Shown: positions 1 to 9,229, counted from the first letter of the stretch. The stretch is DNA of 64,000 nucleotides from Streptomyces violaceusniger (GCA_005405945.1 BJHW01000001.1:7812001-7876000); one strand, 5' to 3'. A program made the numbers and translations. Notes: generated by a model from the letters alone, not told the origin.

Positions 1-1
1 A

Positions 2-169
2 CTGCCCGCCGGGCATCCGCTGTGGCACGCTCCAGGGGTGCTCATCTCCCCGCATGTGGGCGGCCCTACGTCGGCCTTCCTCCCGCGCGCCAAGCGGTTG
101 TTGAGGGATCAGCTGCACCGTTACGCGCGCGGCGAGTCGCTGGCACATCTCGTCGCCACGACGGGGTAG
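2..169 (+). CDS. D-2-hydroxyacid dehydrogenase, C-terminal end (partial)
   Basis: Only the last 55 codons lie in the window; the gene enters from the left and stops at TAG 167-169. The fragment reads PLWHAPGVLISPHVGG, which matches the end of the catalytic region of NAD-dependent 2-hydroxyacid dehydrogenases, where the His of SPH is the conserved acid/base residue. It then ends in a basic helix. The substrate cannot be told from this fragment. The next gene starts about 200 bases downstream on the same strand; I see no clear terminator between them. Confidence 0.75.
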   Translation: MPAGHPLWHAPGVLISPHVGGPTSAFLPRAKRLLRDQLHRYARGESLAHLVATTG

Positions 170-367
170 ACATGCCTCTGGCACCACATACAGGCACCGA
201 TTGACTCCCCTCCGTATATACAACGCCCTAGTCGGTTACGGTCCGTAGATGGCCTATGTCCCTGAGTGACCGCTCTGGTGTATCGTCCCGAGCGGGGGCT
301 GCGCCACTGACCTGACGGCGTCAGCGATGGACCGGAACTCGAGGGGGCGACGGGCGATGTATGGCCG

Positions 368-3300
368 ATGGACCGACAACCCGACGCAGCTCAGGCGTCG
401 ACCGCGACACTTCCGCGCAGCCGCGCGGTTCTCCAACTCGACGAGGCCCGCGGGGATACCGCTTCCGGGAGCCCCGAGGCGCCAGTGGTCCGTCACGCAG
501 TGGATGGCAGTCCAGTGAGCGCCACGGGAGCGGTGCTCGCCCGGCCGTCGGTCTCCGGCGGCGGGGCCGGGCTGTTGCCGCAAGTGATCCTCGCCCTGGT
601 CTGCGGCGGTTACGCGGTGGGGGCGATCGTCGGCTGGGGATCGTCCCGACTGGCCCTCGTCATGGGTGACTTCGGGCTGAGCGCCGCCGCGTTCGCCGCC
701 GCGGCCTCCTGTCTGTGGCACGGCCGCCGGCACGCCGGGCGGCTGCGCCCGGCCTGGCTGCTGTTCGCCGCCTCCTCGGCCATGGCCGGGCTGGGGAATG
801 CCGTCTGGGGCTGGTACGAGGTGGTGCTCGGCCGCCCCGTGCCGACCCCCTCGGTCGCCGACTTCTGCTTCCTGCTCTTCGCCCCGCCCGCCATCGTCGG
901 GATGCTGGTGCTCGCCAAGCGCCCCACGAGCCGCGCCCGGTGGATCTGTCTGGGGCTGGACGCCTGGCTGATCGCCGGATCGCTGGTCACGCTCTCCTGG
1001 AGCCTCGCGCTCGCCCACACCGGGGAGTTCGGCGCGGACGGCGCCTCCGTGGCCCGCGGCGCCCTGACGCTCGCCTATCCGCTGCTGGACATCGTGCTGG
1101 TCAGCATGGTGATCGTGCTCCACTTCCGGCGCTCCTCGGGCAACCGCTCCGCGATCAACACCGCGATCGCCGCCTTCGCGCTCACCGTGCTGTGCGACGC
1201 GCTGTTCACCTCGCCGCTGCTGCGGGAGCACTACCGCTCCGGGCAGATACTCGACGCCGGGTGGTTCGCCGGTTCCGCGCTGCTGGCGTACGCACCCTGG
1301 GTGGCCCGCCGCGAGGCCGCCCAGAACTCGCCGCCGGCGCGCCGCTCCCCGCAGCAGAGCGTCCCCATCGCGGGCTCGCTCGCCGCACTCGCGCCCTATC
1401 TCGCCGCCGGCGTCTGCACCTTGGGGGTCCTGTTCAACGTGATGGACGGCCGGCCGATCGACGGGGTGGTGCTCTTCACCGCCTGCGCGGTCGTGCTCGC
1501 GCTCGTCGTCCGACAGGCGATCATGCTGATGGACAACATCAGGCTCACCCAGGAACTCGCCCAGAAGGAGAACCACTTCCGCTCCCTGGTGCAGAGCTCC
1601 AGCGATGTGATCATGATCGCCGCGCCCACCGGAATCCTGCGCTACGTCAGCCCGGCCGCCTCCGGGGTCTACGGCCGCGACGCGGACGAGATGGTCGGCT
1701 CCGAGCTGGCCTCCCTGATCCACCCCGAGGACCTCGGATCGGTGGTCCACGAGGTCCGCCGGTTCCTGGCCGCCTCACCGGGCGAGGAGCCCACCACACG
1801 CATCGAATGCCGCTTCCGCTCCGGCTCCGGCGACTGGCTCAACGTGGAGTCCACGATCAACCGCCACCACGGCGGGCTGATCTTCAACAGCCGCGATGTC
1901 ACCGAGCGGGTCCGGCTCCAGGCCCAGCTCCAGCACAACGCCGAGCACGACCCGCTCACCGATCTGCCCAACCGCGCCCTGTTCACCCGGCGGGTCGCGC
2001 ACGCCGTCGCCGGCCGCCGCCGTACGGACGCCGGCACCGCCGTGCTCTTCATCGACCTCGACGGCTTCAAGGCGGTCAACGACACCGTCGGCCACCACGC
2101 CGGTGACGAGCTGCTGGTCCAGGCCGCCCGCCGGCTCCAGGAGTCCGTGCGGTCCGGGTCCGGCGACTGCGCGGCCCGGCTCGGGGGCGACGAGTTCGCC
2201 GCCCTCATCCTCGGCGACGGCGAGGGGGACGCGGGCACCCGCGAGCAGCGCATCATGGAGATCGCCGACCGGCTGCGGCTCCGGCTCTCCCAGCCCTACC
2301 GGGTCGAGGGCAGCACCGAGGTCCGCGTGGCCGCCAGCATCGGCGTCGCCTTCGCCGAGCCCGGCACCAGCCCCGGCGCCCTGATGCGCAACGCCGACCT
2401 GGCGATGTACCGCGCCAAGGCCGCGGGCAAGAACCGCGTCGAGCTGTACGCACCACAGATGCAGGCCGAGGTGGCGCGGCGCGCCGAGGTCGCCACCAGA
2501 CTGCGCGCCGCCCTGCACGACGGGGAGTTCGTGCTGCTGCACCAGCCCGTCGTCGAGCTGACCAGCGGCCGGATCACCGCGGTCGCGGCGCAGGCCCGCT
2601 GGCGCTCGGCCCAGGGCATCCTGTTCACCCCCGCCGAGTTCCTCCGGGTCGCCGACAACGGCCGGGGGAGCGGCGAGGACACCGCCCGCACCGCCGAGCT
2701 GTCCCGCTGGATGCTGGAGGCGGCCGTCGAGCAGGCCGCCCAGCGGCGCCGCGACGGCCATCCGGTCCCGGTCTGCGTACGGCTCCCCGCGAGCCGGCTG
2801 GTGGACAAGTCGATGCCGCCCAAGGCCGTGGAGACCCTCCTGGCCCGCCACGGGCTGCCGTCCGGCGCGCTGATCCTGGAGCTGACCGACAGCGATCCAC
2901 GGGTGCCGCTGGACGAGCTCGAGCACCGCCTCGGCGCGCTGCGCCGACTGGGGGTGCGAATCGCCCTCGACGGCTTCGGCAGCGGCTATGCCGCGATCAG
3001 GGCGCTGCGCAGGCTTCCCATCGATGTGCTGAAACTGGACCCCGGACTGGTCGAGGGAGTGGTCGAGTCCTCACGGCTGCACAAGATCACCGCAGGGCTG
3101 CTGAGGATCGCCGGCGACCTCGGAATGCAGTCCATCGCAGAGGGGGTGGAGTTGCCCGAGCAGATCGTCACCCTGCGCGGTATGGGATGCACCCACGCCC
3201 AAGGGGCGGCCTTCAGTGGGCCGCTGGACGAGCACCGGCTGCGCCGGGCGCTGCTGCGCGGCGGCTATCCGGTGCCGCGCCCGGAGCCCCCGCTGCTGGT

Positions 3301-3430
3301 CGGCGGCGCCCTGCCGATCCGGCACGGCGCTCACGGCGGGCACGGGGGCTCCCACGGGCCGCGCCGTACGGAGCCGCACACCCACCCGCCGACCCGCTCA
3401 AATACTGAGACGCCCGTCCCACCCACTTGA
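368..3430 (+). CDS. Membrane PAS-GGDEF-EAL protein (c-di-GMP turnover)
   Basis: A 1020-residue integral membrane signalling protein. About ten hydrophobic segments occupy residues 55-390, followed by a PAS domain (about 395-515), a GGDEF domain (about 520-690, with an intact GGDEF motif near residue 605) and an EAL-type domain (about 700-965). The cyclase half keeps its signature, but the expected inhibitory RxxD site upstream is replaced by GSGD. The EAL half is degenerate: the EAL motif reads AAQ (about residue 740) and the DDFG loop reads DGFG (about 867), so phosphodiesterase activity is doubtful. By known family logic it would make or sense c-di-GMP, which controls Streptomyces development. 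It lies directly upstream of the ilvB leader and its stop overlaps a TTGACA box. It resembles the SCO5511-type protein that I recall beside ilvB in S. coelicolor. An upstream GTG/ATG start is possible. Confidence 0.85.
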   Translation: MDRQPDAAQASTATLPRSRAVLQLDEARGDTASGSPEAPVVRHAVDGSPVSATGAVLARPSVSGGGAGLLPQVILALVCGGYAVGAIVGWGSSRLALVMGDFGLSAAAFAAAASCLWHGRRHAGRLRPAWLLFAASSAMAGLGNAVWGWYEVVLGRPVPTPSVADFCFLLFAPPAIVGMLVLAKRPTSRARWICLGLDAWLIAGSLVTLSWSLALAHTGEFGADGASVARGALTLAYPLLDIVLVSMVIVLHFRRSSGNRSAINTAIAAFALTVLCDALFTSPLLREHYRSGQILDAGWFAGSALLAYAPWVARREAAQNSPPARRSPQQSVPIAGSLAALAPYLAAGVCTLGVLFNVMDGRPIDGVVLFTACAVVLALVVRQAIMLMDNIRLTQELAQKENHFRSLVQSSSDVIMIAAPTGILRYVSPAASGVYGRDADEMVGSELASLIHPEDLGSVVHEVRRFLAASPGEEPTTRIECRFRSGSGDWLNVESTINRHHGGLIFNSRDVTERVRLQAQLQHNAEHDPLTDLPNRALFTRRVAHAVAGRRRTDAGTAVLFIDLDGFKAVNDTVGHHAGDELLVQAARRLQESVRSGSGDCAARLGGDEFAALILGDGEGDAGTREQRIMEIADRLRLRLSQPYRVEGSTEVRVAASIGVAFAEPGTSPGALMRNADLAMYRAKAAGKNRVELYAPQMQAEVARRAEVATRLRAALHDGEFVLLHQPVVELTSGRITAVAAQARWRSAQGILFTPAEFLRVADNGRGSGEDTARTAELSRWMLEAAVEQAAQRRRDGHPVPVCVRLPASRLVDKSMPPKAVETLLARHGLPSGALILELTDSDPRVPLDELEHRLGALRRLGVRIALDGFGSGYAAIRALRRLPIDVLKLDPGLVEGVVESSRLHKITAGLLRIAGDLGMQSIAEGVELPEQIVTLRGMGCTHAQGAAFSGPLDEHRLRRALLRGGYPVPRPEPPLLVGGALPIRHGAHGGHGGSHGPRRTEPHTHPPTRSNTETPVPPT

Positions 3431-3432
3431 CA
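3427..3432 (+). promoter_or_regulatory. Possible -35 box of the ilvB leader transcript
   Basis: A perfect TTGACA lies across the stop codon of the GGDEF gene, 30 bases before the leader-peptide ATG at 3463. I do not see a convincing -10 hexamer at 17-18 bases; the best match, GAGGGT, is poor. The box is suggestive only. Confidence 0.3.
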
Positions 3433-3462
3433 CCCGATATGCGCCGGGGGAGGGTCGGAGCC

Positions 3463-3504
3463 ATGCGCACCCGAATTCTCGTACTTGGACAGCGCGTCGG
3501 CTGA
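3463..3504 (+). CDS. ilvB leader peptide (13 aa, attenuation)
   Basis: A 13-codon ORF, MRTRILVLGQRVG, with consecutive Ile-Leu-Val-Leu codons and a purine-rich ribosome site (GGGGGAGG) upstream. It is followed at once by a hairpin (3505-3526: GCAGGGCT pairing with AGCCCTGC) and then by a terminator (3546-3579). This is the layout of ribosome-mediated attenuation: when charged Ile, Leu or Val tRNA is scarce the ribosome stalls on the ILVL codons and the terminator does not form. Leader peptides of this kind have been predicted upstream of ilvB in actinobacteria. The attenuation mechanism is inferred here from sequence alone. Confidence 0.85.
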   Translation: MRTRILVLGQRVG

Positions 3505-3545
3505 GCAGGGCTCAATGAAGCCCTGCGGACCCTCACCGGCGCGCT

Positions 3546-3579
3546 CCCCTCGCTTGCCTTACGGCACGAGGGGTTTTTT
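3546..3579 (+). terminator. ilvBNC attenuator terminator
   Basis: The stem CCCCTCG (3546-3552) pairs with CGAGGGG (3567-3573) around a 14-base loop and is followed by six T residues. This U-tract is unusual for such a GC-rich genome and marks a genuine intrinsic terminator. It sits 80-110 bases before ilvB and after the ILVL leader peptide, so it is the regulated terminator of the attenuator. Confidence 0.85.
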
Positions 3580-3655
3580 GTTGCACCGGCAGGGCCGGTG
3601 CACCGCCCCGCCCCTCCCTCCCGCACCGAACCTCATCTTCGAGAAGAGAATGCCG

Positions 3656-5509
3656 ATGACCGAGCAGGCCTCCGGGTCCCATCATCCCCAGCCTCGGCCC
3701 CGTAGCGGCGGACCGCAGTCCGCCCCCGTCGAGCACGTCACGGGCGCGCAGTCCCTCATCCGCTCCCTCGAGGAAGTGGGTGCCGACACCGTCTTCGGCA
3801 TCCCCGGCGGCACGATCCTGCCCGCCTACGACCCGATGATGGACTCCTCGAAGGTCCGGCACGTGCTCGTCCGCCATGAGCAGGGCGCGGGCCACGCCGC
3901 CACCGGCTACGCCCAGGCCACCGGCAAGGTCGGCGTCTGCATGGCGACCTCGGGCCCCGGCGCCACCAACCTGGTCACCCCCATCGGCGACGCCCATATG
4001 GACTCGGTCCCGATCGTCGCGATCACCGGCCAGGTGGCCTCCAAGGCCATCGGCACGGACGCCTTCCAGGAGGCGGACATCTGCGGCATCACCATGCCGA
4101 TCACCAAGCACAACTTCCTGGTCACCAAGGCCGAGGACATCCCCCGCACGATCGCCGAGGCGTTCCACATCGCCTCCACCGGCCGTCCCGGCCCGGTCCT
4201 GGTCGACATCCCCAAGGACGTGCTCCAGGCGCAGACCACCTTCTCCTGGCCGCCGCAGATCGATCTGCCCGGTTACCGCCCGGTCACCAAGCCGCACGCC
4301 AAGCAGATCCGCGAGGCCGCCCGCCTGATCACCCAGGCCGAGCGCCCGGTGCTGTACGTCGGCGGCGGCGTGATCAAGGCTCAGGCCACCGCCGAGCTGA
4401 AGGTGCTGGCCGAGCTGACCGGCGCGCCGGTCACCACCACCCTGATGGCGCTCGGCGCCTTCCCCGACAGCCACCACCTCCACCTGGGCATGCCGGGCAT
4501 GCACGGCACCGTCGCCGCCGTGACCGCCCTGCAGAAGGCGGATCTGATCGTGGCGCTCGGCGCCCGCTTCGACGACCGCGTCACCGGCAAGCTGGACTCC
4601 TTCGCCCCCTACGCCAAGATCGTCCACGCGGACATCGACCCGGCCGAGATCGGCAAGAACCGCGCCGCCGACGTGCCCATCGTCGGGGACGCCCGCGAGG
4701 TCCTCGCGGACCTGGTCGTCGCCGTCCAGGCCGAGCACGACGCGGGCCGCGCCGGTGACTACACCGGCTGGTGGGAGGACCTGAACCGGTGGCGGGAGAC
4801 CTACCCGCTCGGCTACGACCAGCCCGCCGACGGCAGCCTCTCCCCGCAGCAGGTGATCCAGCGGATCGGGCAGCTGGCCCCGGAGGGCACGATCTTCGCC
4901 GCGGGCGTGGGCCAGCACCAGATGTGGGCCGCCCACTTCATCGACTACGAGACCCCCGCCACCTGGCTGAACTCGGGCGGCGCCGGCACCATGGGCTACG
5001 CCGTCCCGGCCGCCATGGGCGCCAAGGCCGGTGCCGACGAGGGCCGTACGGTCTGGGCGATCGACGGTGACGGCTGCTTCCAGATGACCAACCAGGAGCT
5101 GGTCACCTGCGCGCTGAACAACATCCCGATCAAGGTCGCGATCATCAACAACGGCGCGCTGGGCATGGTCCGCCAGTGGCAGACCCTCTTCTACAACCAG
5201 CGCTACTCCAACACGGTCCTGCACTCCGGCCCCGACGCCCCTGCGCAAGCGAACCTGGGCACCCGCGTCCCCGACTTCGTGAAGCTCTCCGAGGCCATGG
5301 GCTGCGTCGGGCTGCGCTGCGAGGACCCGGCCGACCTCGACGCCGTGATCGAGAAGGCCAACGCGATCAACGACCGCCCGGTGGTCGTGGACTTCATCGT
5401 CCACGAGGACGCCATGGTCTGGCCGATGGTCGCGGCCGGCACCTCCAACGACGAGATCCTGGCGGCGCGCGACACCCGCCCGGACTTCGGCGACGGCGAA
5501 GACGACTGA
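3656..5509 (+). CDS. ilvB: Acetolactate synthase large subunit
   Basis: Thiamine-diphosphate enzyme joining two pyruvates to acetolactate (valine, leucine) or pyruvate and 2-oxobutyrate to acetohydroxybutyrate (isoleucine). The FAD/ThDP family pattern is complete: FGIPGGTILPAYD with the catalytic Glu in VRHEQGAGHAA, a central FAD-binding domain with LGARFDDRVTG, and a C-terminal ThDP site GDGCFQMTNQEL. The open frame extends back to 3485 but that part covers the attenuator. ATG 3656 is chosen because GAGAAGAG lies 7 bases upstream; ATG 3650 in the same frame is too close to it. About 617 residues, normal for the family. Followed after 33 bases by ilvN, its regulatory subunit. Confidence 0.95.
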   Translation: MTEQASGSHHPQPRPRSGGPQSAPVEHVTGAQSLIRSLEEVGADTVFGIPGGTILPAYDPMMDSSKVRHVLVRHEQGAGHAATGYAQATGKVGVCMATSGPGATNLVTPIGDAHMDSVPIVAITGQVASKAIGTDAFQEADICGITMPITKHNFLVTKAEDIPRTIAEAFHIASTGRPGPVLVDIPKDVLQAQTTFSWPPQIDLPGYRPVTKPHAKQIREAARLITQAERPVLYVGGGVIKAQATAELKVLAELTGAPVTTTLMALGAFPDSHHLHLGMPGMHGTVAAVTALQKADLIVALGARFDDRVTGKLDSFAPYAKIVHADIDPAEIGKNRAADVPIVGDAREVLADLVVAVQAEHDAGRAGDYTGWWEDLNRWRETYPLGYDQPADGSLSPQQVIQRIGQLAPEGTIFAAGVGQHQMWAAHFIDYETPATWLNSGGAGTMGYAVPAAMGAKAGADEGRTVWAIDGDGCFQMTNQELVTCALNNIPIKVAIINNGALGMVRQWQTLFYNQRYSNTVLHSGPDAPAQANLGTRVPDFVKLSEAMGCVGLRCEDPADLDAVIEKANAINDRPVVVDFIVHEDAMVWPMVAAGTSNDEILAARDTRPDFGDGEDD

Positions 5510-5542
5510 GGCCAGGACCGAGAGAGAGAAGAGACCGAGCCC

Positions 5543-6066
5543 ATGTCCAAGCACACGCTCTCCGTCCTGGTGGAGAACACCCCGGCATCCTGGCCCGGAT
5601 CGCCGCCCTGTTCTCCCGCCGCGGCTTCAACATCGACTCGCTGGCCGTCGGCGTCACCGAGCACCCCGACATCTCCCGGATCACCATCGTGGTCAATGTC
5701 GAGGAGTTGCCGCTGGAGCAGGTCACCAAGCAGCTCAACAAGCTGGTCAACGTGCTGAAGATCGTCGAGCTGGAGGACGGCCAGGCGATCCAGCGGGAGC
5801 TCGTCCTGGTCAAGGTCCGCGCCGACAACGAGACCCGCTCCCAGATCGTCGAGATCGTCCAGCTGTTCCGCGCCAAGACCGTGGACGTCTCCCCGGAGGC
5901 CGTGACCATCGAGGCCACCGGCAGCAGTGACAAGCTCGAGGCCATGCTCAAGATGCTGGAACCGTACGGCATCAAGGAGCTGGTCCAGTCCGGCACCATC
6001 GCCATAGGGCGCGGCGCCCGCTCCATCACCGACCGGAGCCTGCGCGCGCTCGACCGGTCCGCCTGA
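5543..6066 (+). CDS. ilvN: Acetolactate synthase small (regulatory) subunit, apparent frameshift
   Basis: ACT-domain subunit that activates IlvB and confers valine feedback inhibition. The start MSKHTLSVLVENTP is at 5543, preceded by an AGAGAGAAGAG ribosome site. After codon 13 the reading frame is wrong; the correct continuation GILARIAALFSRRGFNIDSL lies in the +1 frame. Adding one C to the four-C run at 5580-5583 restores the whole protein (174 aa, 525 bases with stop). Downstream it carries the normal ACT and C-terminal regions, ending RSLRALDRSA. Valine regulation should depend on the N-terminal ACT domain. Because the gene sits in the essential ilvBNC operon and many other genes here show the same defect, I read it as a sequencing error. 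Confidence 0.9.
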
Positions 6067-6093
6067 CCCCCGCCCCGCCCGACCAGCGAGGCC

Positions 6094-6124
6094 ACGGTCC
6101 GGCGCCACCCGTGCGCCGGACCGT
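6094..6124 (+). other. Stem-loop between ilvN and ilvC
   Basis: An imperfectly spaced inverted repeat (ACGGTCCGGCGC pairing with GTGCGCCGGACCGT) lies in the 137-base gap before ilvC. It has no T-tract, so it may be an RNA-processing or stability hairpin rather than a full terminator. Confidence 0.4.
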
Positions 6125-6203
6125 ATGGCGAGACCCCGAAACCTTCACCCGCCCGCCCGTCATACGGTGGGAAGCACAACCCACACGCTAGGAGATTCCC
6201 GAA

Positions 6204-7202
6204 GTGGCCGAGCTGTTCTACGACGACGACGCCGACCTGTCCATCATCCAGGGCCGCAAGGTCGCAATCCTCGGCTACGGCAGCCAGGGCCACGCCCACG
6301 CGCTGTCGCTGCGCGACTCGGGCGTCGACGTCCGGGTGGGCCTGCACGAGGGCTCCAAGTCCAAGGCCAAGGCCGAGGAGCAGGGCCTGCGCGTGGTCAC
6401 CCCGGCCGAGGCGTCCGCCGAGGCCGACGTGATCATGATCCTGGTCCCGGACCCGATCCAGGCCAAGGTCTACGAGGAGTCCGTGAAGGACAACCTGAAG
6501 GACGGCGACGCGCTGTTCTTCGGGCACGGTCTCAACATCCGCTTCGACTTCATCAAGCCCCCGGCCAATGTGGACGTCTGCATGGTCGCCCCCAAGGGCC
6601 CGGGCCACCTGGTCCGCCGCCAGTACGAGGAGGGGCGCGGCGTGCCGTGCATCGTGGCCGTCGAGCAGGACGCCACCGGGAGCGCCTTCGAGCTGGCCCT
6701 GTCCTACGCCAAGGGCATCGGCGGCACTCGCGCCGGCGTCATCAAGACCACCTTCACCGAGGAGACCGAGACCGACCTCTTCGGTGAGCAGGCGGTGCTG
6801 TGCGGCGGCACCTCCGCGCTGGTCAAGGCCGGGTTCGAGACCCTGGTCGAGGCCGGTTACCAGCCGGAGATCGCGTACTTCGAGTGCCTCCACGAGCTCA
6901 AGCTGATCGTGGACCTGATGTACGAGGGCGGCCTGGAGAAGATGCGCTGGTCGATCTCCGAGACCGCCGAGTGGGGCGACTACGTCTCCGGTCCGCGGAT
7001 CATCAACGAGTCCACCAAGGCCGAGATGAAGAAGATCCTCGGTGAGATCCAGGACGGCACCTTCGCCAAGAACTGGATGGCGGAGTACAACGCCGGCCTG
7101 CCGAAGTACAACGAGCTGAAGAAGGCCGACGAGAACCATCTGCTGGAGACCACCGGCAAGGAGCTGCGCAAGCTCATGAGCTGGGTCGACGAGGAGGCGT
7201 AA
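6204..7202 (+). CDS. ilvC: Ketol-acid reductoisomerase (NADP+)
   Basis: Class I KARI of 332 residues, the short form typical of actinobacteria. It isomerises and reduces acetolactate or acetohydroxybutyrate to the dihydroxy acid, using Mg2+ and NADPH. The Rossmann motif GYGSQGHAHALSLRDSG is near residue 25. The C-terminal knotted domain holds the metal-binding acidic residues around ETDLFGEQ and the helix FECLHELKLIVDLMYEGG. GTG 6204 is chosen because AGGAGA lies 9 bases upstream. Third gene of ilvBNC, followed by a strong hairpin at 7231-7271. Confidence 0.95.
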   Translation: MAELFYDDDADLSIIQGRKVAILGYGSQGHAHALSLRDSGVDVRVGLHEGSKSKAKAEEQGLRVVTPAEASAEADVIMILVPDPIQAKVYEESVKDNLKDGDALFFGHGLNIRFDFIKPPANVDVCMVAPKGPGHLVRRQYEEGRGVPCIVAVEQDATGSAFELALSYAKGIGGTRAGVIKTTFTEETETDLFGEQAVLCGGTSALVKAGFETLVEAGYQPEIAYFECLHELKLIVDLMYEGGLEKMRWSISETAEWGDYVSGPRIINESTKAEMKKILGEIQDGTFAKNWMAEYNAGLPKYNELKKADENHLLETTGKELRKLMSWVDEEA

Positions 7203-7230
7203 CCGCGCCTGGTGGCGCGGAGGCCGTGCC

Positions 7231-7271
7231 CCGGGTGCGGCGGGGGTCCGACGGACCCCCGCCGCACCCGG
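7231..7271 (+). terminator. Terminator-like hairpin after ilvC
   Basis: A perfect 19-base-pair stem (CCGGGTGCGGCGGGGGTCC and its complement) with a 3-base loop lies 29 bases after the ilvC stop. It lacks a T-tract, as is usual for Streptomyces terminators. It probably ends the ilvBNC transcript. Confidence 0.75.
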
Positions 7272-7474
7272 TTCGCGCTTTGTCCATCGCGCACCACCAC
7301 GTGCGGGTGATCCTGCCGCGACGGCACATGACGAAGGCCCGACCGCCACTACACTCATCAACAGCAAGCGCGTCAGGCTCACAGCGTCGTGCGTCTCCCA
7401 CGCGGCTGACCCCTTCACCGCCAGCGGCCGTCGGGACGGCCGTCCGCTGAGGACTAGTGAGGACTGAAGACCAC

Positions 7475-9076
7475 GTGAGCACTGCTTCCACTGGTAAACC
7501 CGTCGTACTCATCGCCGAAGAGCTCTCTCCGGCGACGGTCGACGCCCTGGGCCCGGACTTCGAGATCCGGAACTGCAACGGGGCGGACCGAGCCGAGCTC
7601 CTTCCCGCCATCGCCGATGTGGACGCGATCCTCGTCCGCAGCGCCACCAAGGTCGACGCCGAGGCCATCGCCGCGGCGAAGAAGCTGAAGGTGGTCGCCC
7701 GCGCGGGCGTCGGTCTGGACAATGTGGACGTCTCCGCCGCCACCAAGGCGGGCGTCATGGTCGTCAACGCGCCGACGTCCAACATCGTCACCGCCGCCGA
7801 GCTCGCCTGCGGTCTGCTGGTGGCCACGGCCCGGAACATCCCGCAGGCCAATGCCGCGCTGAAGAACGGCGAGTGGAAGCGCAGCAAGTACACCGGTGTG
7901 GAGCTGAGCGAGAAGACCCTCGGCGTGGTCGGCCTCGGCCGCATCGGCGTCCTGGTGGCCCAGCGGATGTCCGCCTTCGGGATGAAGGTCGTCGCGTACG
8001 ACCCGTATGTGCAGCCCGCGCGGGCCGCGCAGATGGGTGTGAAGCTGCTCTCGCTGGACGAGCTGCTCGAGGTCTCCGACTTCATCACGGTCCACCTCCC
8101 CAAGACCCCCGAGACGACCGGTCTGATCGGCGACGAGGCGCTGCACAAGGTCAAGCCGGAGGTCCGGATCGTGAACGCCGCGCGCGGCGGGATCGTGGAC
8201 GAGGCGGCGCTGGCCGCCGCCCTCAAGGAGGGCCGGGTGGCCGGGGCCGGGCTGGACGTCTTCTCCCAGGAGCCGTGCACCGAGTCCCCGCTGTTCGAGT
8301 TCGACAATGTGGTGGTCACCCCGCATCTGGGCGCCTCCACCGGTGAGGCCCAGGAGAAGGCGGGCATCGCGGTCGCCCGCTCGGTGCGGCTGGCGCTGGC
8401 CGGCGAGCTGGTCCCGGACGCGGTGAACGTGCAGGGCGGCGTCATCGCCGAGGACGTGCGGCCCGGACTGCCGCTGGCCGAGAAGCTGGGCCGGATCTTC
8501 ACCGCGCTGGCGGGCGAGGTCGCGGTCCGCCTCGATGTCGAGGTGTACGGCGAGATCACCCAGCACGACGTCAAGGTGCTGGAGCTGTCGGCGCTCAAGG
8601 GCGTCTTCGAGGACATCGTCGATGAGACCGTCTCGTATGTGAACGCGCCGCTGTTCGCGCAGGAGCGCGGGGTCGAGGTGCGGCTGACCACCAGCTCGGA
8701 GTCGAGCGAGCACCGCAATGTGGTGACCGTGCGCGGCACCCTCTCGGACGGCGAGGAGGTCTCGATCTCCGGCACGCTGGCCGGCCCCAAGCACCAGCAG
8801 AAGATCGTCGCGGTGGGGGAGTACGACGTGGATCTGGCGCTCGCCGACCACATGGCCTTCCTCCGCTACACCGACCGCCCGGGCGTGGTCGGCACGCTCG
8901 GCCGCATCCTGGGCGAGGCCGGGATCAACATCGCGGGGATGCAGGTCTCGCGGGCCACGGCGGGCGGTGCCGCGCTGGTGGCGCTCACGGTGGACGACAC
9001 CATTCCGCAGTCCGTGCTCACCGAGATCGCCGAGGAGATCGGCGCCACCTCGGCCCGCTCGGTCAATCTGGTCTGA
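7475..9076 (+). CDS. serA: D-3-phosphoglycerate dehydrogenase
   Basis: First step of serine synthesis, oxidising 3-phosphoglycerate to phosphohydroxypyruvate with NAD+. Long (type I) form of 533 residues. It has the NAD-binding motif GLGRIG (about residue 150), the catalytic arrangement NAARGGIVDEAAL and TPHLGAST, an allosteric substrate-binding domain, and a C-terminal ACT domain (about 460-533) starting at MAFLRYTDRPGVVG. The ACT domain normally binds serine. GTG 7475 gives the expected N-terminus; an in-frame start at 7457 is less likely. Transcribed alone, with hairpins on both sides. Confidence 0.95.
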   Translation: MSTASTGKPVVLIAEELSPATVDALGPDFEIRNCNGADRAELLPAIADVDAILVRSATKVDAEAIAAAKKLKVVARAGVGLDNVDVSAATKAGVMVVNAPTSNIVTAAELACGLLVATARNIPQANAALKNGEWKRSKYTGVELSEKTLGVVGLGRIGVLVAQRMSAFGMKVVAYDPYVQPARAAQMGVKLLSLDELLEVSDFITVHLPKTPETTGLIGDEALHKVKPEVRIVNAARGGIVDEAALAAALKEGRVAGAGLDVFSQEPCTESPLFEFDNVVVTPHLGASTGEAQEKAGIAVARSVRLALAGELVPDAVNVQGGVIAEDVRPGLPLAEKLGRIFTALAGEVAVRLDVEVYGEITQHDVKVLELSALKGVFEDIVDETVSYVNAPLFAQERGVEVRLTTSSESSEHRNVVTVRGTLSDGEEVSISGTLAGPKHQQKIVAVGEYDVDLALADHMAFLRYTDRPGVVGTLGRILGEAGINIAGMQVSRATAGGAALVALTVDDTIPQSVLTEIAEEIGATSARSVNLV

Positions 9077-9095
9077 GCCGCGTAGGCAGTCACCC

Positions 9096-9141
9096 ACCTG
9101 GGCCCGGTCCCCGCTTCGGCGGGGGCCGGGCCCAGGTCTTT
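9096..9141 (+). terminator. serA terminator
   Basis: A 19-base-pair stem (ACCTGGGCCCGG with an extended GC part, one G-T pair) closed by a TTCG tetraloop, followed by CTTTG. It starts 20 bases after the serA stop. Confidence 0.85.
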
Positions 9142-9229
9142 GTGCGTCCACGGCAGCGGGGTATGCCACAGGGGTTCCGGATCTTTTTCATCGCATGTTG
9201 AATAATGGCGGTGGGCTCGCTACGCTCGC

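Noticed and set aside
3485..3655. N-terminal extension of IlvB upstream of 3656
   Set aside because: It would translate through the attenuator terminator; the ribosome site fits ATG 3656.
3533..5554. 673-codon open frame antisense to ilvB
   Set aside because: Low-complexity V/L/D/G product typical of antisense shadows of GC-rich genes; no family features, and ilvB is certain.
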